Source: Diphasiastrum complanatum
Taxonomy: Eukaryota > Streptophyta > Lycopodiopsida > Lycopodiales > Lycopodiaceae
Direction: 5' to 3'
DNA: 64,000 nt
Assembly (NCBI GenBank): GCA_029204225.1
Contig: CM055102.1
Coordinates: forward strand, 28,260,969 to 28,324,968
In this document: positions 10,705 to 21,209 of the stretch, in pieces
Layout of the letters: each line of letters begins with the position of its first letter
Position numbering within the stretch: position 1 is the first letter of the stretch
Made by a program: the position numbers and the translations under genes
The notes under the pieces: generated by a model
What the model saw: the letters and a program-made list of their open reading frames with translations, nothing else
Database searches by the model: none
Told to the model about the DNA's origin: nothing

Positions 10705-10913
10705 GGTGACAAAGTGGATAGAAGATCAACAACTGCCTTTGCCACCTTTCTATGTGATGGAGTAGTATCATGGCTTTCCAAAAGGCAAGATACCATCTCC
10801 CTATCTTCCACAGAATCCGAATACAAGGCCTTGACATCAACATGCAAGGAGGTCTTGTGGCTCAAAAGGCTATTGGTGGAGCTTCATGTCATGGAGGAGG
10901 AGATCCATTCGCT
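10705..10913 (+). pseudogene. Copia C1 RNase H fragment
   Basis: It resumes in plus orientation with GDKVDRRSTTAFATF, then VVSWLSKRQDTISLSSTESEY and EVLWLKRLLVELHVME, the Copia RNase H region. It is the direct continuation of the SDSD end of the inverted segment. The frame loses similarity after about 10,913, so the last part of RNase H, the polypurine tract and the 3' LTR are missing. C1 is therefore truncated as well as rearranged. Confidence 0.85.
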
Positions 10914-12982
10914 TTCATGTCTTGGTAATTGTAGGCAAATATTGTTTTGAAGTTGACATATGCAAATACCCAGTGAAAGAATTATTGTGGTTTACTATCT
11001 TGAGTTCATTTCAATGACATTAGAGGCATATGATTTATCTAACATCTCAACAAAGAAAATGTTTACAAATTTTACCTTTTCGAAGTAAAGTTCGTACTTG
11101 TCACACATGTTTGATGTCTTGTGTTGTAGTTAAATAGAAGTAGTTTTTTAAAAAAGAAAAAAAATAGCAAAGAACTATATACAATAGCATAATTGGTCTC
11201 TATTAAAGAGAGAATTGTCATTGCCAAAAAGAGACATGCAATCAAGTATTTGGTAATTACAAGAATTAGATGTTCATGTGTTCTTAAAAAATTTCAAAGC
11301 AGTCAAGACATTCGAAGTGAGCAATAATTAAGAACGATGTCCAAACTGAAATAGTTGATAGTTGCTATATCTTCTAGATAATTTTGATTGCTAATGACAA
11401 GGTTGACTAAGTAAATCTAAATATGTTATTCTTGTTGAGGAAAACATTTTTTTCATAAATATAGAATAAAAAATCATTGTTTGAAAGAACATTGAATGAG
11501 CTTTGTAAAATATTTGAGATCTTTCCACAATGTTAGTGTTTGTTAAAAAAAAGTTAGTTGTTAGAGAGCCATCTTTTTTATCAAATGTAAGATGGCAAAA
11601 GAAGAGGTGGCGAAACTAGGAGATTCGCCTTTCTCCCAAACGCCAATGCAATATGAAAAATAAAATTTGAAGTTGCGATTTGCAAATTGCCTTGAAACAT
11701 CTCAAATAGTGTACAAAGCTTGCTCAATGTTCTTTCAGACAATGGTTTTTTACTTTGAAAACAATCGTTAGTATAGAAGCATAGTAAATTGACAAATTTA
11801 GGTCATGTGTATGGACATATAAGCTTCCATTAGTCATACTTACAAGCTGATGTGTCTATTTTATTAAGATGCTTGTACAATTTGGAAAATGAGTATCTCC
11901 CATTTCTCCAAAGCAAAATACCAATGATTAGCTGCATGGACTTGCATCAGCCAAATTCTTAAAGGTGCACATATCACTTATAAAAAATGGTCAACTAACT
12001 TGTTCGAAAAGTTCTTAGCAAAAAGAGCTTAAATGTTTGCTACATCATAGAAGAGTGTTTTCTAGAGGCACATTAAGATGGAAAAAAATTTGAAGAGATT
12101 TGGGGACTATTGTAAATCTTTAAGTAAATCATATCCATGTGCTATACAATTTTTTTATCACCAACAAATTATTTGAAAAAGTTAATTATAATTCCCTATG
12201 TAACATCAATGATCATTGTTTCATGTTAATAACAAAATGAACTCTAAGCATTGACCACACAAAAGACATCAACCCTGGCCACAACCAAACAACAGAAGAC
12301 ATCGACCCTGGCCACAACAGATTGTAGTGTAACACCAGGATCGTCATATATTAATTGTTTGGTACATGTGTATGAAAGACCTTGATGAGTTCTAATCAGG
12401 TCCAAGCTAGCTTGACTTGTACTCAGCTCATAAATATAAAACATGTATTTACAATTACAAGTATCAATCTATTTGTAAACAATTAGAAACAGAGAGTTAC
12501 AAGACAACTCTTGAAATGAAGTTGGACTGAAAAACTCAATTTGTTACTAAGCCATTTAGCAAGCAACCTAGTTAAGCACACACCCTGATCATCATTGACT
12601 AACATCGTTCACCATCTTGAAATCTTGATCAAGCCTGCAACACAACATAGGTAAAACACTTAGGACTTTTGATTCAGGCAACACAAACAAAGTAGGCACA
12701 ATAATCACAATCGTAATAACCAAGGAAGCAAACAAAATGCAAGCTTCCGAGCAAGACCAGCGCTGCAAATGAGAGCTACAAAAGCCCATCCACAAGGCTT
12801 AATAGATCACCTGTCTTCTTTCCCATCAATCTCCTAAGTTATGACATAGCAACTTCTGATACAAAAATCATGCTTTTTTCTTAAGATGTTATTTCGTGGT
12901 TATGTAGAGGTCTTATTGTCATCATGCAAGGAGATGGATGATACATAATTCAAGCTTTAGATGCTTGCCACAAGAACTACAA
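10914..12982. other. AT-rich stretch without a supported gene
   Basis: About 2 kb with no ORF over 78 residues and no domain. A small imperfect tandem repeat of about 35 bp lies at 12,262-12,320 (CATCAACCCTGGCCACAAC, then CATCGACCCTGGCCACAAC). I see no LTR ends, primer site or RNA gene. Confidence 0.6.
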
Positions 12983-13058
12983 AAGCTCTACAATATGCCA
13001 CATGGCTATTGTCTTTGAGAAAATGGGTTGAACTTAGGCATAGGACAAAATTGTAAAC
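12983..13058. repeat. Direct repeat, left copy
   Basis: ATGCCACATGGCTATTG followed by AGGACAAAATTGTAAAC. It aligns in the same orientation with 16,157-16,222 (ATGCCACGTGGCTATCTG, then TGGACAAAATTGTAAAT). The two copies bracket the two pseudogene fragments, and the right copy runs straight into a hairpin repeat. Confidence 0.6.
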
Positions 13059-13059
13059 A

Positions 13060-13660
13060 CTAAAAAGAAATTAGAATTTTTGAGTCTAAAAGATGACAAA
13101 GTTTTAAAAAACCCCTAAGGATAAAGAGCAATAGAGAGGAAGAGAAAACAAGAGAGTAAATTGTGGACAAAAGAGTCTCCATTTTATTCTCCAGATACAC
13201 AACATTAGCGGCATTAATATAAGCAAATTGGGGCTTGGTGACTGCAATCTGCTTCATGCTCTCCCAACACAATTGCCCTAACTTCATCTTCCCGGCCTTG
13301 CAATCAACTTTGCCTGCCAACGCCAAGGATGTGGCCAACATGTTTTTCTTCACATTTTGCTTGAGTGTTGGTAACAGAACAAGTATGTCTATGAGAAGAA
13401 TATTCAAGCCTAGAGGAGCTAGAGCCATGCCTGTGACTCCACACCCTACATCAAGCTCCATGCCTCGCTTTCCCATTACTTTCAGGCAGAATTGTTGACA
13501 ACCATCCTGAGTATTGTGAGCTGAAGAATCTGTTGCTACATCCATTTGGCAAGAGGCAGAGAGTAGGGCCAGACAGAAGTGCCCACATGCATCGATCCAT
13601 TATCTTGCTCAAAACGCAAACGCTCTCCTGCAATGCAAAGCTCCACTACCGGCCATCTTG
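13060..13660 (-). pseudogene. METTL21-type (methyltransferase family 16) gene fragment
   Basis: Minus-strand remnant of a seven-beta-strand protein methyltransferase of the METTL21 kind; relatives methylate lysines on chaperones and other proteins. Upstream, at about 13,645-13,547, one frame reads GERLRFEQDNGSMHVGTSVWP, the family's N-terminal block, and then hits a stop. A second frame (13,545-13,060) has the SAM-binding region ELDVGCGVTGMALAPLG, an acid-containing strand LLIDI, a LCWES block, and the late AANVVYLENKMETLLSTI block, where the family normally has DVVY. The stop, the frame change and the Asp-to-Asn change show it is broken. The 3' end loses similarity after about 13,120. It is close enough to the family for confident recognition, not for naming an orthologue. 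Confidence 0.8.
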
Positions 13661-14903
13661 AGTACTTCATCTTGTTTTTTGTCCTCTTCTTCTTTAAATG
13701 TGCTGGAAAAATTGAATTGAGCTCCTGAAATGCTCGATCCAGTTCCTAGGGCATGTGTTTGTGCGATCAAAGGATAGGTCTTGCTCTCGGAAAAAGTAAG
13801 CAGTAAATAGAGTGACGCGTTCGCTAACAAAGGAAATGATGCAGAAGAGGAAGACAAATAAAGATGAAAAAGCAACCACCCAATAAACCTCTCCACAAAA
13901 TTGTAATGACACACTACATGCAGAGAGAAAGAACAGATCACAAGGTCTCTATTAGCACTATAGTGAGTGTGCAGAATGCAAATGAAGATGTACGACTTTT
14001 TGTTAAAAAAGATTCTGTTTGTTTCATCATTTATCAAAAAATGAAATGTTCATCATCATGTATCAATGAATGTTCTCTCCTAATCATCTTAGGCTATATA
14101 TGTGGCTTTGCACTCGTCCCTAAAAAGCTTTGATGAAGCATGTGAAATGTACTCAAAGCACTATGTACATGTTAGAGACGCAAAGGACTTCTTCTACCTC
14201 AATTGTTTGCAACTGGAATAACAAATTCAGAAATTTCGTTGTTGAATAAGTAGCTCATTCATTCATTATTCAGTTCAGTAACTAGGACTTCATTTCATCT
14301 TCATAGGTTGTAATAATGCGGTCTGAGATTGGTAGAGTACTATTTTTTTTACCTCTTGCTACTTCTTTTAAATTGTGAAGCCTTGGGTGATGATGCCAAA
14401 ATAAACAGACCTTGTAAGTAGTAGTAGATTCATTTATAGAAAGAACCAGAAGAAAAAAGCAAAGAGTAGAAGCAGGAAAAAAAATAAAATACCTGAAGCT
14501 TGTAAGAGATGAAGAGTTCCTGAGTTTTTTTTTGAACTACTAGTTAGAAAGATGTCGAATTCAATTGACATGAAATGTAGTGTAGGCTGGCCAGATCAAT
14601 TTTTGGAAACACATGTCACAAGCTCCCTAATTTTTTTGTAACGACTGGGTTCCCTCACACAGCTTTTGTACACAATATATTTTCTGAATGCCTCTGCTGC
14701 AGTCTGTCATGATAATAATAGCATCTCAATTGTCATGTAACCTCATATTTTACAGCTGGTGCCATCCTATTATACATGCACAATCAAGTTGAATCATTCC
14801 TCTCCAAGCACAATGGTAGCTACCAAACCATAGAATGTTTGCTCACAACATCTAAGCAAAGCTCACTAAGTAGCTAGAAGTTTTCTTTGTGGAATTTGAA
14901 GAT
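13661..14903. other. Spacer between the two pseudogene fragments
   Basis: AT-rich DNA with ORFs up to 142 residues that show no domain; the largest, on the minus strand at 14,037-13,609, only overlaps the start of the METTL21-like fragment. It may contain intron or flanking DNA of either gene, but no splice structure can be assigned. Confidence 0.5.
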
Positions 14904-15720
14904 TAGCATCCGTGTAACCAAAACTCATGGAGAACAGCCTTGGAAATGCAGTCACCCCGAAGCCCTTTTCTCCTGGCGAGAGCATCAAAAAGTTCTCCTG
15001 CAAACTCGTCCGAGTCCTTCATTCTTGCAAGCAACGCGATGCAAGAGATGAAGTACCGTCGCACACATATGCCTACCTTTTTAAGAAGTTCATCTCGATC
15101 ACAAATCTTAATATTGCCTCAGCTTGCGAGCTTAAAGTAGAAGCATTTTAGCTGCTCACCAACGCAGGGTCCAAATTTGTTTAGAAAAAGCATGTCATCC
15201 GACGACGCCAGCTAATCGAATCGAGCCTTCACTGCCTGCCATAGAGCGTTCTGATCAACATTGGTAGTTTTGCTGAAAAATCGAAGGCCTCACAAGGCTT
15301 GCTTAGCTCCGGATGTCATCCGATGGAACTTCTCTAGTTGCACCAATGGATCGAATCCATGAGCATGTCTTTCGGAGAAAGCTCTGACTATAGCACTGTT
15401 GCGGGGTTTACAGACAGTTTTTTAATTTCTTGTGTCAGTTTTTTCAACCGAGAAGAGGCGTTGTGTGTAAGGGAGCTTCGAAGCGACGGTTTTCGATCCC
15501 ATCCAATAATAGCACTCGCCTGCTCATTATCAATTGCTGCTGGAGCACTCTACAAAGACTGACGGAGTCTTCATGCATGTCTAACATCACGTCTAAGAAG
15601 CCATGGCAACTATCTCCGCTACTTGCAGTAGCACCAGAATTGTCCATCTGCATCTGCCAATCTACACCAGCATCGTACTCTTGCTGATCGCAATTAAGAG
15701 CAAGCGTCATCCCACGTATA
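14904..15720 (-). pseudogene. Respiratory burst oxidase (RBOH) N-terminal/EF-hand fragment
   Basis: Minus-strand remnant of a plant NADPH oxidase, the plasma-membrane enzyme that makes superoxide. Read from 15,710 downward it has VMLDMHEDSVSL (the N-terminal beta block), a SSRLKKLTQEIKKL block, GLRFFSKTT, LWQAVKARFD, LASSDDMLFLNKFGPCVG, and then DEFAGELFDALARRK followed by KAVLHEFW, the conserved EF-hand region. These blocks are in RBOH order but lie in three frames with in-frame stops, for example before GLRF and after ARFD. Similarity ends after HEFW near 14,905, so the transmembrane, FAD and NADPH domains are absent. The matches are too extensive and too well ordered to be chance. Confidence 0.85.
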
Positions 15721-16039
15721 GCAGCCTGGAGCTTCCTTGATCTTCAGCCTTTTCTCTTACAACTTTCTATGAGCCAGCCGATTGCCTTTCTTGCCAAAAC
15801 ACAACAGAAAAACAGCATGCAAACTCCCCTCCCATGCTGCCAACGTCCACCTCAACAACATGCAAACTCCGCTCCTGTCCTGTGGTGCTAACGTTCACGT
15901 CTCCAATGCTTTTGTATCAAAAGAAAAGATTTTGCATGCAACAGGGCATTGAAAAACGAAAAAACCTGCAATAGATCGAACACAGAAACTCCGCTCTTGT
16001 GTTGCGCATGCAGAACTTTCTATTTACAAGTTACTAGCT

Positions 16040-16167
16040 ATGAAATCATAACCTTTGATTTTCATGTAACCTTACACTCCAGAACATGCCACGTTACGAG
16101 TTAGTTAGGAGCTTTGAAATCATAGCCTTTGATTTTCATGTAATCCTACACTCTTGAACATGCCACG
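16040..16167. repeat. 72-bp tandem duplication
   Basis: Two copies of a block with CCTTTGATTTTCATGTAA, then ACACTC, then GAACATGCCACG, at 16,040-16,095 and 16,111-16,167. The second copy leads directly into the right-hand direct repeat (16,157-16,222). Confidence 0.7.
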
Positions 16168-16222
16168 TGGCTATCTGCCTGAGCAGAGAATTGAAACTTG
16201 GGTATTGGACAAAATTGTAAAT
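16157..16222. repeat. Direct repeat, right copy
   Basis: Same-orientation partner of 12,983-13,058. It overlaps the end of the 72-bp duplication and abuts hairpin copy 5. Together the two copies flank a 3.1-kb block holding the METTL21-like and RBOH fragments. Confidence 0.6.
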
Positions 16223-16282
16223 AAAAAATTTGCCCTGCAGCTCTACTCGCCGGTGAGTACAGCTGCAGGGCAAAAATTTTTT
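16223..16282. repeat. Palindromic hairpin repeat, copy 5 (best preserved)
   Basis: A near-perfect inverted repeat about 60 bp long: the arms start AAAATTTGCCCTGCAG and end CTGCAGGGCAAAAATTTT, with the centre at CGCCGGTG. Pairing is almost continuous, with few mismatches, so it can form a strong stem. It resembles the closely spaced inverted ends of a foldback or MITE-like element whose interior has been lost. Confidence 0.8.
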
Positions 16283-16310
16283 CGTTGCTCTTTTCTTCAC
16301 AACAAATCCC

Positions 16311-16377
<67 letters not shown>

Positions 16378-16484
16378 TCGCCCTCTAGGACCCGCCCTAG
16401 CACCACCCGGCAAAATCACGCGCCCGGTGAGTAGAGCTGCAGGGCAAATTTTTTTTCGTTGCTCTTTTCTTCACAACAAATCCC

Positions 16485-16535
<51 letters not shown>

Positions 16536-16584
16536 TCGCCCCCTAGGACCCGCCCTAGCACCACCCGGCAAAATCACGCGCCCG
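16254..16584. repeat. Tandem duplication of hairpin half, GA tract and GC-rich block
   Basis: Two consecutive units. Each has the right half of the hairpin (GAGTA.AGCTGCAGGGCAAA), TCGTTGCTCTTTTCTTCAC, a pure GA tract, and a GC-rich block with AGGACCCGCCCTAGCACC ending in ACGCGCCCG. The GA tracts differ in length (16,313-16,375 and 16,486-16,533), while the flanks are almost identical. A recent unequal duplication followed by repeat-length change explains this. Confidence 0.8.
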
Positions 16585-16800
16585 CTAATTTTTTACGGGC
16601 ACCGCGCGAATGACACGCGTCAGCCGGGGGGGGCACCGGGGCCAAACCACTCCCACGCGTGAGCCGTGCTCTAAAGCCCCAGCGGAGGCGGAGGCCATCG
16701 CGCCTCCACGCGCCCCCACGATCCACAATCTGCCCGCCCTTAGTAGCCTTCACCAGCGCCAGGAGTCGCCCAGAACAGCAGCCAGGAGGGTTCTCGCTCA
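16585..16800. other. GC-rich block without a supported gene
   Basis: Markedly richer in G and C than the surroundings. Both strands have open frames (75-107 residues) of Pro/Arg/Ala composition and no domain, typical of GC-rich DNA. It borders the duplicated GA/hairpin units and may be captured gene or promoter DNA. Confidence 0.4.
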
Positions 16801-16918
16801 CTCTCTTTTCTTTTTATTACTCTTTTCTCCACGCTCTCTATTCTTTCAAATCAAACACATCAATGCCATGGCAAAAAAGATTTGCCTGCAGCTCGAGTTT
16901 TTTGGCCATGCGAGGGCT

Positions 16919-17060
16919 GTCTGTTCATTCTGAAATAGGTCAACGGAAAAAATGCAATGTCCAATGGACCGATAGCTAACTGCAGTAGGTAACTACAGAT
17001 CAATACAGGTTCAATTTAGAAAGTGCGCCTAGGGATGCTGAAGAATGACAGATCGAAATG
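16919..17060. repeat. Dispersed repeat shared with 5,291-5,411
   Basis: Second copy of the dispersed family, from CTGTTCATTCTGAAATAGG to the GACAGATCGAAA end. The preceding 16,828-16,880 matches 5,636-5,690. In this locus that block comes before the shared stretch; at 5 kb it comes after. Confidence 0.7.
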
Positions 17061-18169
17061 CTATGGGTTGTTATTGTTGAAAACTGAAACATTGATTTGG
17101 AATAGATTGAGTCTAAGAAGGATCGATTTAGTTCAAATAGACATATTTCTTTCAACTTTGAGTTTATTTCAGGTCTGAATTTCGAGTAGAGCTGTGCGTC
17201 CATAAACCGAGTAAAATCATCCAAGGGATCAACCGACGAGGTGAATATCATGAACCATACGAAACATTAACTTGAAGTTCCATATGAAATTCGGTAAAAC
17301 AGAGTGTGAAGTGTCGCGAATAACATGCATAGAGGAAACAGCATTATTCTGATTATCTAAACTTTAAGGAAGACCTTAGAATAACATTCAGTAAGTCAGT
17401 CATAATATTTGAACCTTAGGCCCTACTCCTGTGTTGAATCATGTCTGAAGATGAGCGTGCTGGCATCTGCAACCAGCCGACGTAAAACTAACGAATCTCA
17501 TGGATAAATTGTAGAACGAGCAGTATTCCCTTTGGCGGAATGATCAGAGTGTGATTTCTGACAAGCATCATCATTGGATACTCCAGGATTGCAACTGTTT
17601 ATGGTTAGTATAAACATACACTATTCGTTTCGAAAAGTTCGACAACAAGCAAAAGGTAAACATGCGCACCGTCAGGATTTCAAATACTGTCAGCGAGAAT
17701 AATAGCTGGGCCGACAAATACCTGAAGTAGCAACCTATGCAGCTCTAGTTCCTCACGTCCTTACAACCAAAACCATGATGCCAAGTATTTCATCGCACTT
17801 GACATCGTAGAGTGACCCCCTTGGCAATAGATGAGCAAGCTGAAAGCAATTAGCCACTGGTCCATCCTTTGTTCACATGCATTGTTTCTTGGCATAAAAA
17901 TTCACAATGTCACCAAAAATAGCTTCGGAAACTCTCCAAATCCACCATCATATATCATCTGATCAATGCATTAGCGGGAGGCTGGAGCTCTTAGCTCGTA
18001 AAAGCTGAGTCATCTTTTCTAAGTCAAAACTTGTCTAGTTCTTCGAAATTCGCTAAGTTGATAGGAACAGATAATTGTCATATAGCAAATCATTGAGCTC
18101 CAATACCACCAGTAAATACCAGCTTGATTTAGATTTCTTCTCTCATAGGCAAAAACTAACTTCTTTATT
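17061..18169. other. Spacer without a supported gene
   Basis: About 1.1 kb with only very short ORFs. I see no domain, LTR end or repeat shared with the rest of the window. Confidence 0.6.
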
Positions 18170-18811
18170 TCTCTAAGTGTTCATGTATTGGATTCCTTGG
18201 GTAATCATCTTATGCGTTGTCCATCAGGTGGAGAACGTATTGTTTCACATGATTCCATTCGTGATGCCCTAGCTGCTATTGCTCATGATAGTGGCTTTCA
18301 TGTTGTTCGAGAACAAACACACATTTTACCAGGGCCTTCTTCGCAATCTACCCGACGACGAGTTGACCTTGTTCTCTCACGTGATGGAATTCGTACTCTG
18401 GGAGATGTTGTAATTGTTGATCCCTCTCGTCAAGACCTTCTTCGTCGTTCTTCCACCACGCAAGGGGTCGCTGCATCTCAAGCAGCTCAAGAAAAGGAAC
18501 GAGATTATAATGATCGTGCACCCAGTGAAGATTTCATTGGAAACTTATGGTTGTCTTCACAAGAAATTTAATGATTTTTTATCTTTATGTGCGGAGCTTA
18601 TGGTGAAACGCCTAGGACAAAGCATTACCTTACCTTCTGTCATTATTTCTTTCTACCGCCAGCATATTTCTATAGCATTACAACGTTCACAAGCGATTTC
18701 AATTCTTCGACGAGCTCAGTTTGCAGGAGCGGCTGCTTCAAAGCTTCCTGCATTACCTATTACTAGATCTATTTTAGTTAGTGATTTACATCAGGCAATT
18801 GGTTTTGAGTA
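18170..18811 (+). pseudogene. C-terminal end of a non-LTR retrotransposon ORF, frameshifted
   Basis: The first frame (18,170-18,571) has LDSLGNHLMRCPSGG and SHDSIRDALAAI, the Cys/His knuckle seen after the reverse transcriptase in several eukaryotic retroelements. Then comes RRVDLVLSRDGIRTLGDVVIVDP, where two Asp residues are separated by 12 residues, the spacing seen in restriction-like endonuclease domains of R2-type LINEs. The second frame (from about 18,545 to 18,811) continues with YGCLHKKFNDFLSLCA, LPSVIISFYRQHISIALQRSQA and a tail rich in Ala and Leu. One frameshift joins them. The reverse transcriptase itself is missing upstream, as expected for a 5'-truncated insertion. The exact clade is uncertain. 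Confidence 0.6.
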
Positions 18812-18872
18812 ATTAGTTTAATATTTAATTTCTGACTTACATCGGGCAGTTGGTTTTAAGTAATTAGCTTAC
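18783..18872 (+). repeat. Duplicated 3' tail of the non-LTR element
   Basis: The last coding bases and stop (GATTTACATCAGGCAATTGG, then TAATTAG) are repeated about 47 bases later as ACTTACATCGGGCAGTTGG with TAATTAG. A further 130 bases on, the sequence turns into an ATT-rich run near 19,000-19,017, which could be the microsatellite tail of the element. Confidence 0.5.
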
Positions 18873-19650
18873 TATTCTAAGTTTTACTTAGCTTTTAGGT
18901 AGCTTTTTTCATTTATGTCGTTATTTTATTTTAAATACTTTAATCTTCTTGTTTGATCATGGGTTTTCCCATCATTTTTAATAAAATCAGGAATAATTAT
19001 CATTATTATTATTCCAATATAGTCACCTCTTTAGGTTTGATTAATATAGCCAATGGATTAAAAACCAAGGACAAGTCCTTAGGAAATAAACATGCCTTAA
19101 AGAAATGAGTCTTGACTTGAGATAAACATAGCCAAAATAAATGTCAAACTTGGAATACATCGCTTGTCTCTGATATAAATTAATTGCAGCGAGTTTGGTT
19201 TAGTCGACTATCACTTGAGTCTTGCTAGAATATAAATAACAATGGCACACACGATTTCATTGCTTATATTTGTCTTAAAACTTGTAAAATTGTGTCACAA
19301 GTTTTGAGGGCACACCAAACATAATTCTTCAAAAGCAAACCTTGTCATAATCAAACTTATTGGAATAGAGCTAACCGATTGTCTTTTAGTCTCTAAATTT
19401 TAACATTTTTTTGGAATCCAAAACAAGTTGCCATTTAACAATTTGAGTGACTTACGACAAGTTCTGAAAATCTACCATAGTGAATGTGAATGCTTGTCTT
19501 CTGAACACTTATCATGAATCTATTTCATAAAGATGAGAGATCTTGCTTCATAACCACAAAAAGGTCCTATGAGGTGGTTCAATTTTGTAGACCAACTACA
19601 TTTACCTTGTTTTTTTAATCTATATTTCTTTTTTTTAACTAGCCATGAGT
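18873..19650. other. AT-rich spacer without a supported gene
   Basis: About 0.8 kb with no ORF over 60 residues. Only the possible ATT-rich element tail near 19,000 is notable. Confidence 0.5.
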
Positions 19651-20019
19651 AATAGATTGTGAAAAAAAAAGTTCGCAAAACTCGCTTTTCATCTACTCGC
19701 AAAATGTTTGAACTCGTTTTTCATAGCGGTGTTTTTCATAAGTACTTCAGCTGTTTTTCAACGTTTTCAGACATACTTCAAACATTTTTCATTTTTCATA
19801 AGTACTTGAGCTGTTTTGTAGTGTTAAACATTTTTCAGCGTTTTCCAACCCACTCCGCCCATCAGAATAACCAGCAGGATTTGCCCATCTAGTTGCATGC
19901 ACGAGCTTTGACATTTTCAGAGGTTTTCACACTTTTTTCAGAGGTGTTCATAGCCGGTTACAATGACCACATAAGAGTTGGAGTTCCAAAGTCTACTTCT
20001 GATCTTCTAGCTCCACGGT

Positions 20020-20450
20020 TTCAGGTGTGCGAGTCATTTCCAGGTTTTTTTTTTCGTTCTTCCAATTTGTGCGAGTCATTTTGACTTGTTTTTTGCATTC
20101 TTCCAATCTGTGCGAGTCATTTTGACTTGTTTTTATTTATTTATTCAGGTCTATGTGAGTTTTTTGTATCTGTGTGAGTCATTTTATTTATTCAGTTTTT
20201 TTGTATCATTCAGCCCTGTGCAAGTCACTTTGATTTGTTTTTTGCATCGTTCCCTTGTGCGAGTCATTTCTAGTTCTTTTGGGAATCCTTCAGCCCTGTG
20301 CGAGTCAATTTCACTTGTTTTTTGCATCGTTCCCTTGTGCGAATCATTTCTAGTTCTTTTGGGAATCCTTCAGCCCTGTGCGAGTCAATTTCACTTGTTT
20401 TTTGCATCGTTCCCCTGTGCGAGTCATTTCTAGTTCTTTCATCGGAATCT
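20020..20450 (+). repeat. Tandem repeat with TGTGCGAGTCATTT motif; regular 80-bp units at the end
   Basis: From 20,211 the unit is 80 bp (starts at 20,211, 20,291 and 20,371) and each contains two GTGCGAGTCA-type motifs, a T-run with GCATCGTTCCC, and TTCTAGTTCTTT. To the left (20,020-20,210) the same motif recurs irregularly. ORFs across it are simple by-products of the repeat. Confidence 0.8.
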
Positions 20451-20799
20451 GACGTCCACGTCATTGATGCGAGATCACAAAAATTGGAGATTTGACGCAG
20501 TAATTAAATAGATGTCGGATTCCGACGTGTTTTAGAATGTCGAAATCCAACATTTGTTTGGTTTTCGGAATTTCGCGCAGTTCTGTAGATTTCTTCTCAC
20601 TTTTTTGTGTGCAGGTTTGAAATGTTTGGAGCTGTGCTTGGAGCTGTTGGTGCATTTTTTTTTTGGTGCTTGGAGTTGTTGGTGCATTTGGAGCTTTTGG
20701 TCCATGTGGTGATTGCGGGTAGTTGTTTTGTGTTTTTTTTTTTTTTTTTGGAGATAAAATTTGTTTTGTTTGTTTTTGTGAGAGAAAGTGAGGAGAGAT

Positions 20800-20886
20800 A
20801 GGCATGTTGCGGTCTACCACATAGGCTTATGTGGCAAGCCAACTAAGTTATGCCACGTAGGTCTGCCATGCAGGCTTGAGTGGAAC

Positions 20887-20888
<2 letters not shown>
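20800..20888 (+). repeat. Single unit of the CCACGTAGGC satellite
   Basis: Contains CTACCACATAGGCTTATGTGGCAAGCC and ends in AGGCTTGAGTGGAACTAGAGAG, the same unit end as in the arrays at 46.4-48.2 kb and 59.9-60.6 kb. As there, it leads into a GA tract. Confidence 0.75.

Positions 20889-20964
<76 letters not shown>
20889..20964. repeat. (GA)n microsatellite
   Basis: Pure GA for about 76 bases, directly attached to a satellite unit end. Long Arg-Glu or Ser-Leu frames across it are artefacts. Confidence 0.95.
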
Positions 20965-20967
<3 letters not shown>

Positions 20968-21209
20968 TAGGGCCCTTTTTGGACTCAAAAAGGGCCTCTT
21001 CACTAATTATAATTAGTGTTAATGACAACATGTGTACCAATAAAAGAGTGACAATTGAGACAGAATGGTCCCTATGACATGGCATATCCAATGGCCTAGA
21101 TGAAATCCCAAAATCTAACTCACCCACTAACCACACTTTAACTATACTCCCCTAGCCCCTTATTGATGACAATGTCACACTCAAAAGCAAGGAACAAATT
21201 CAAATTTTG

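Noticed and set aside
16146-16662. Ser-Leu and Arg-Glu rich ORFs on both strands
   Set aside because: They are translations of GA tracts and flanking GC-rich repeats; no start context or conserved domain.
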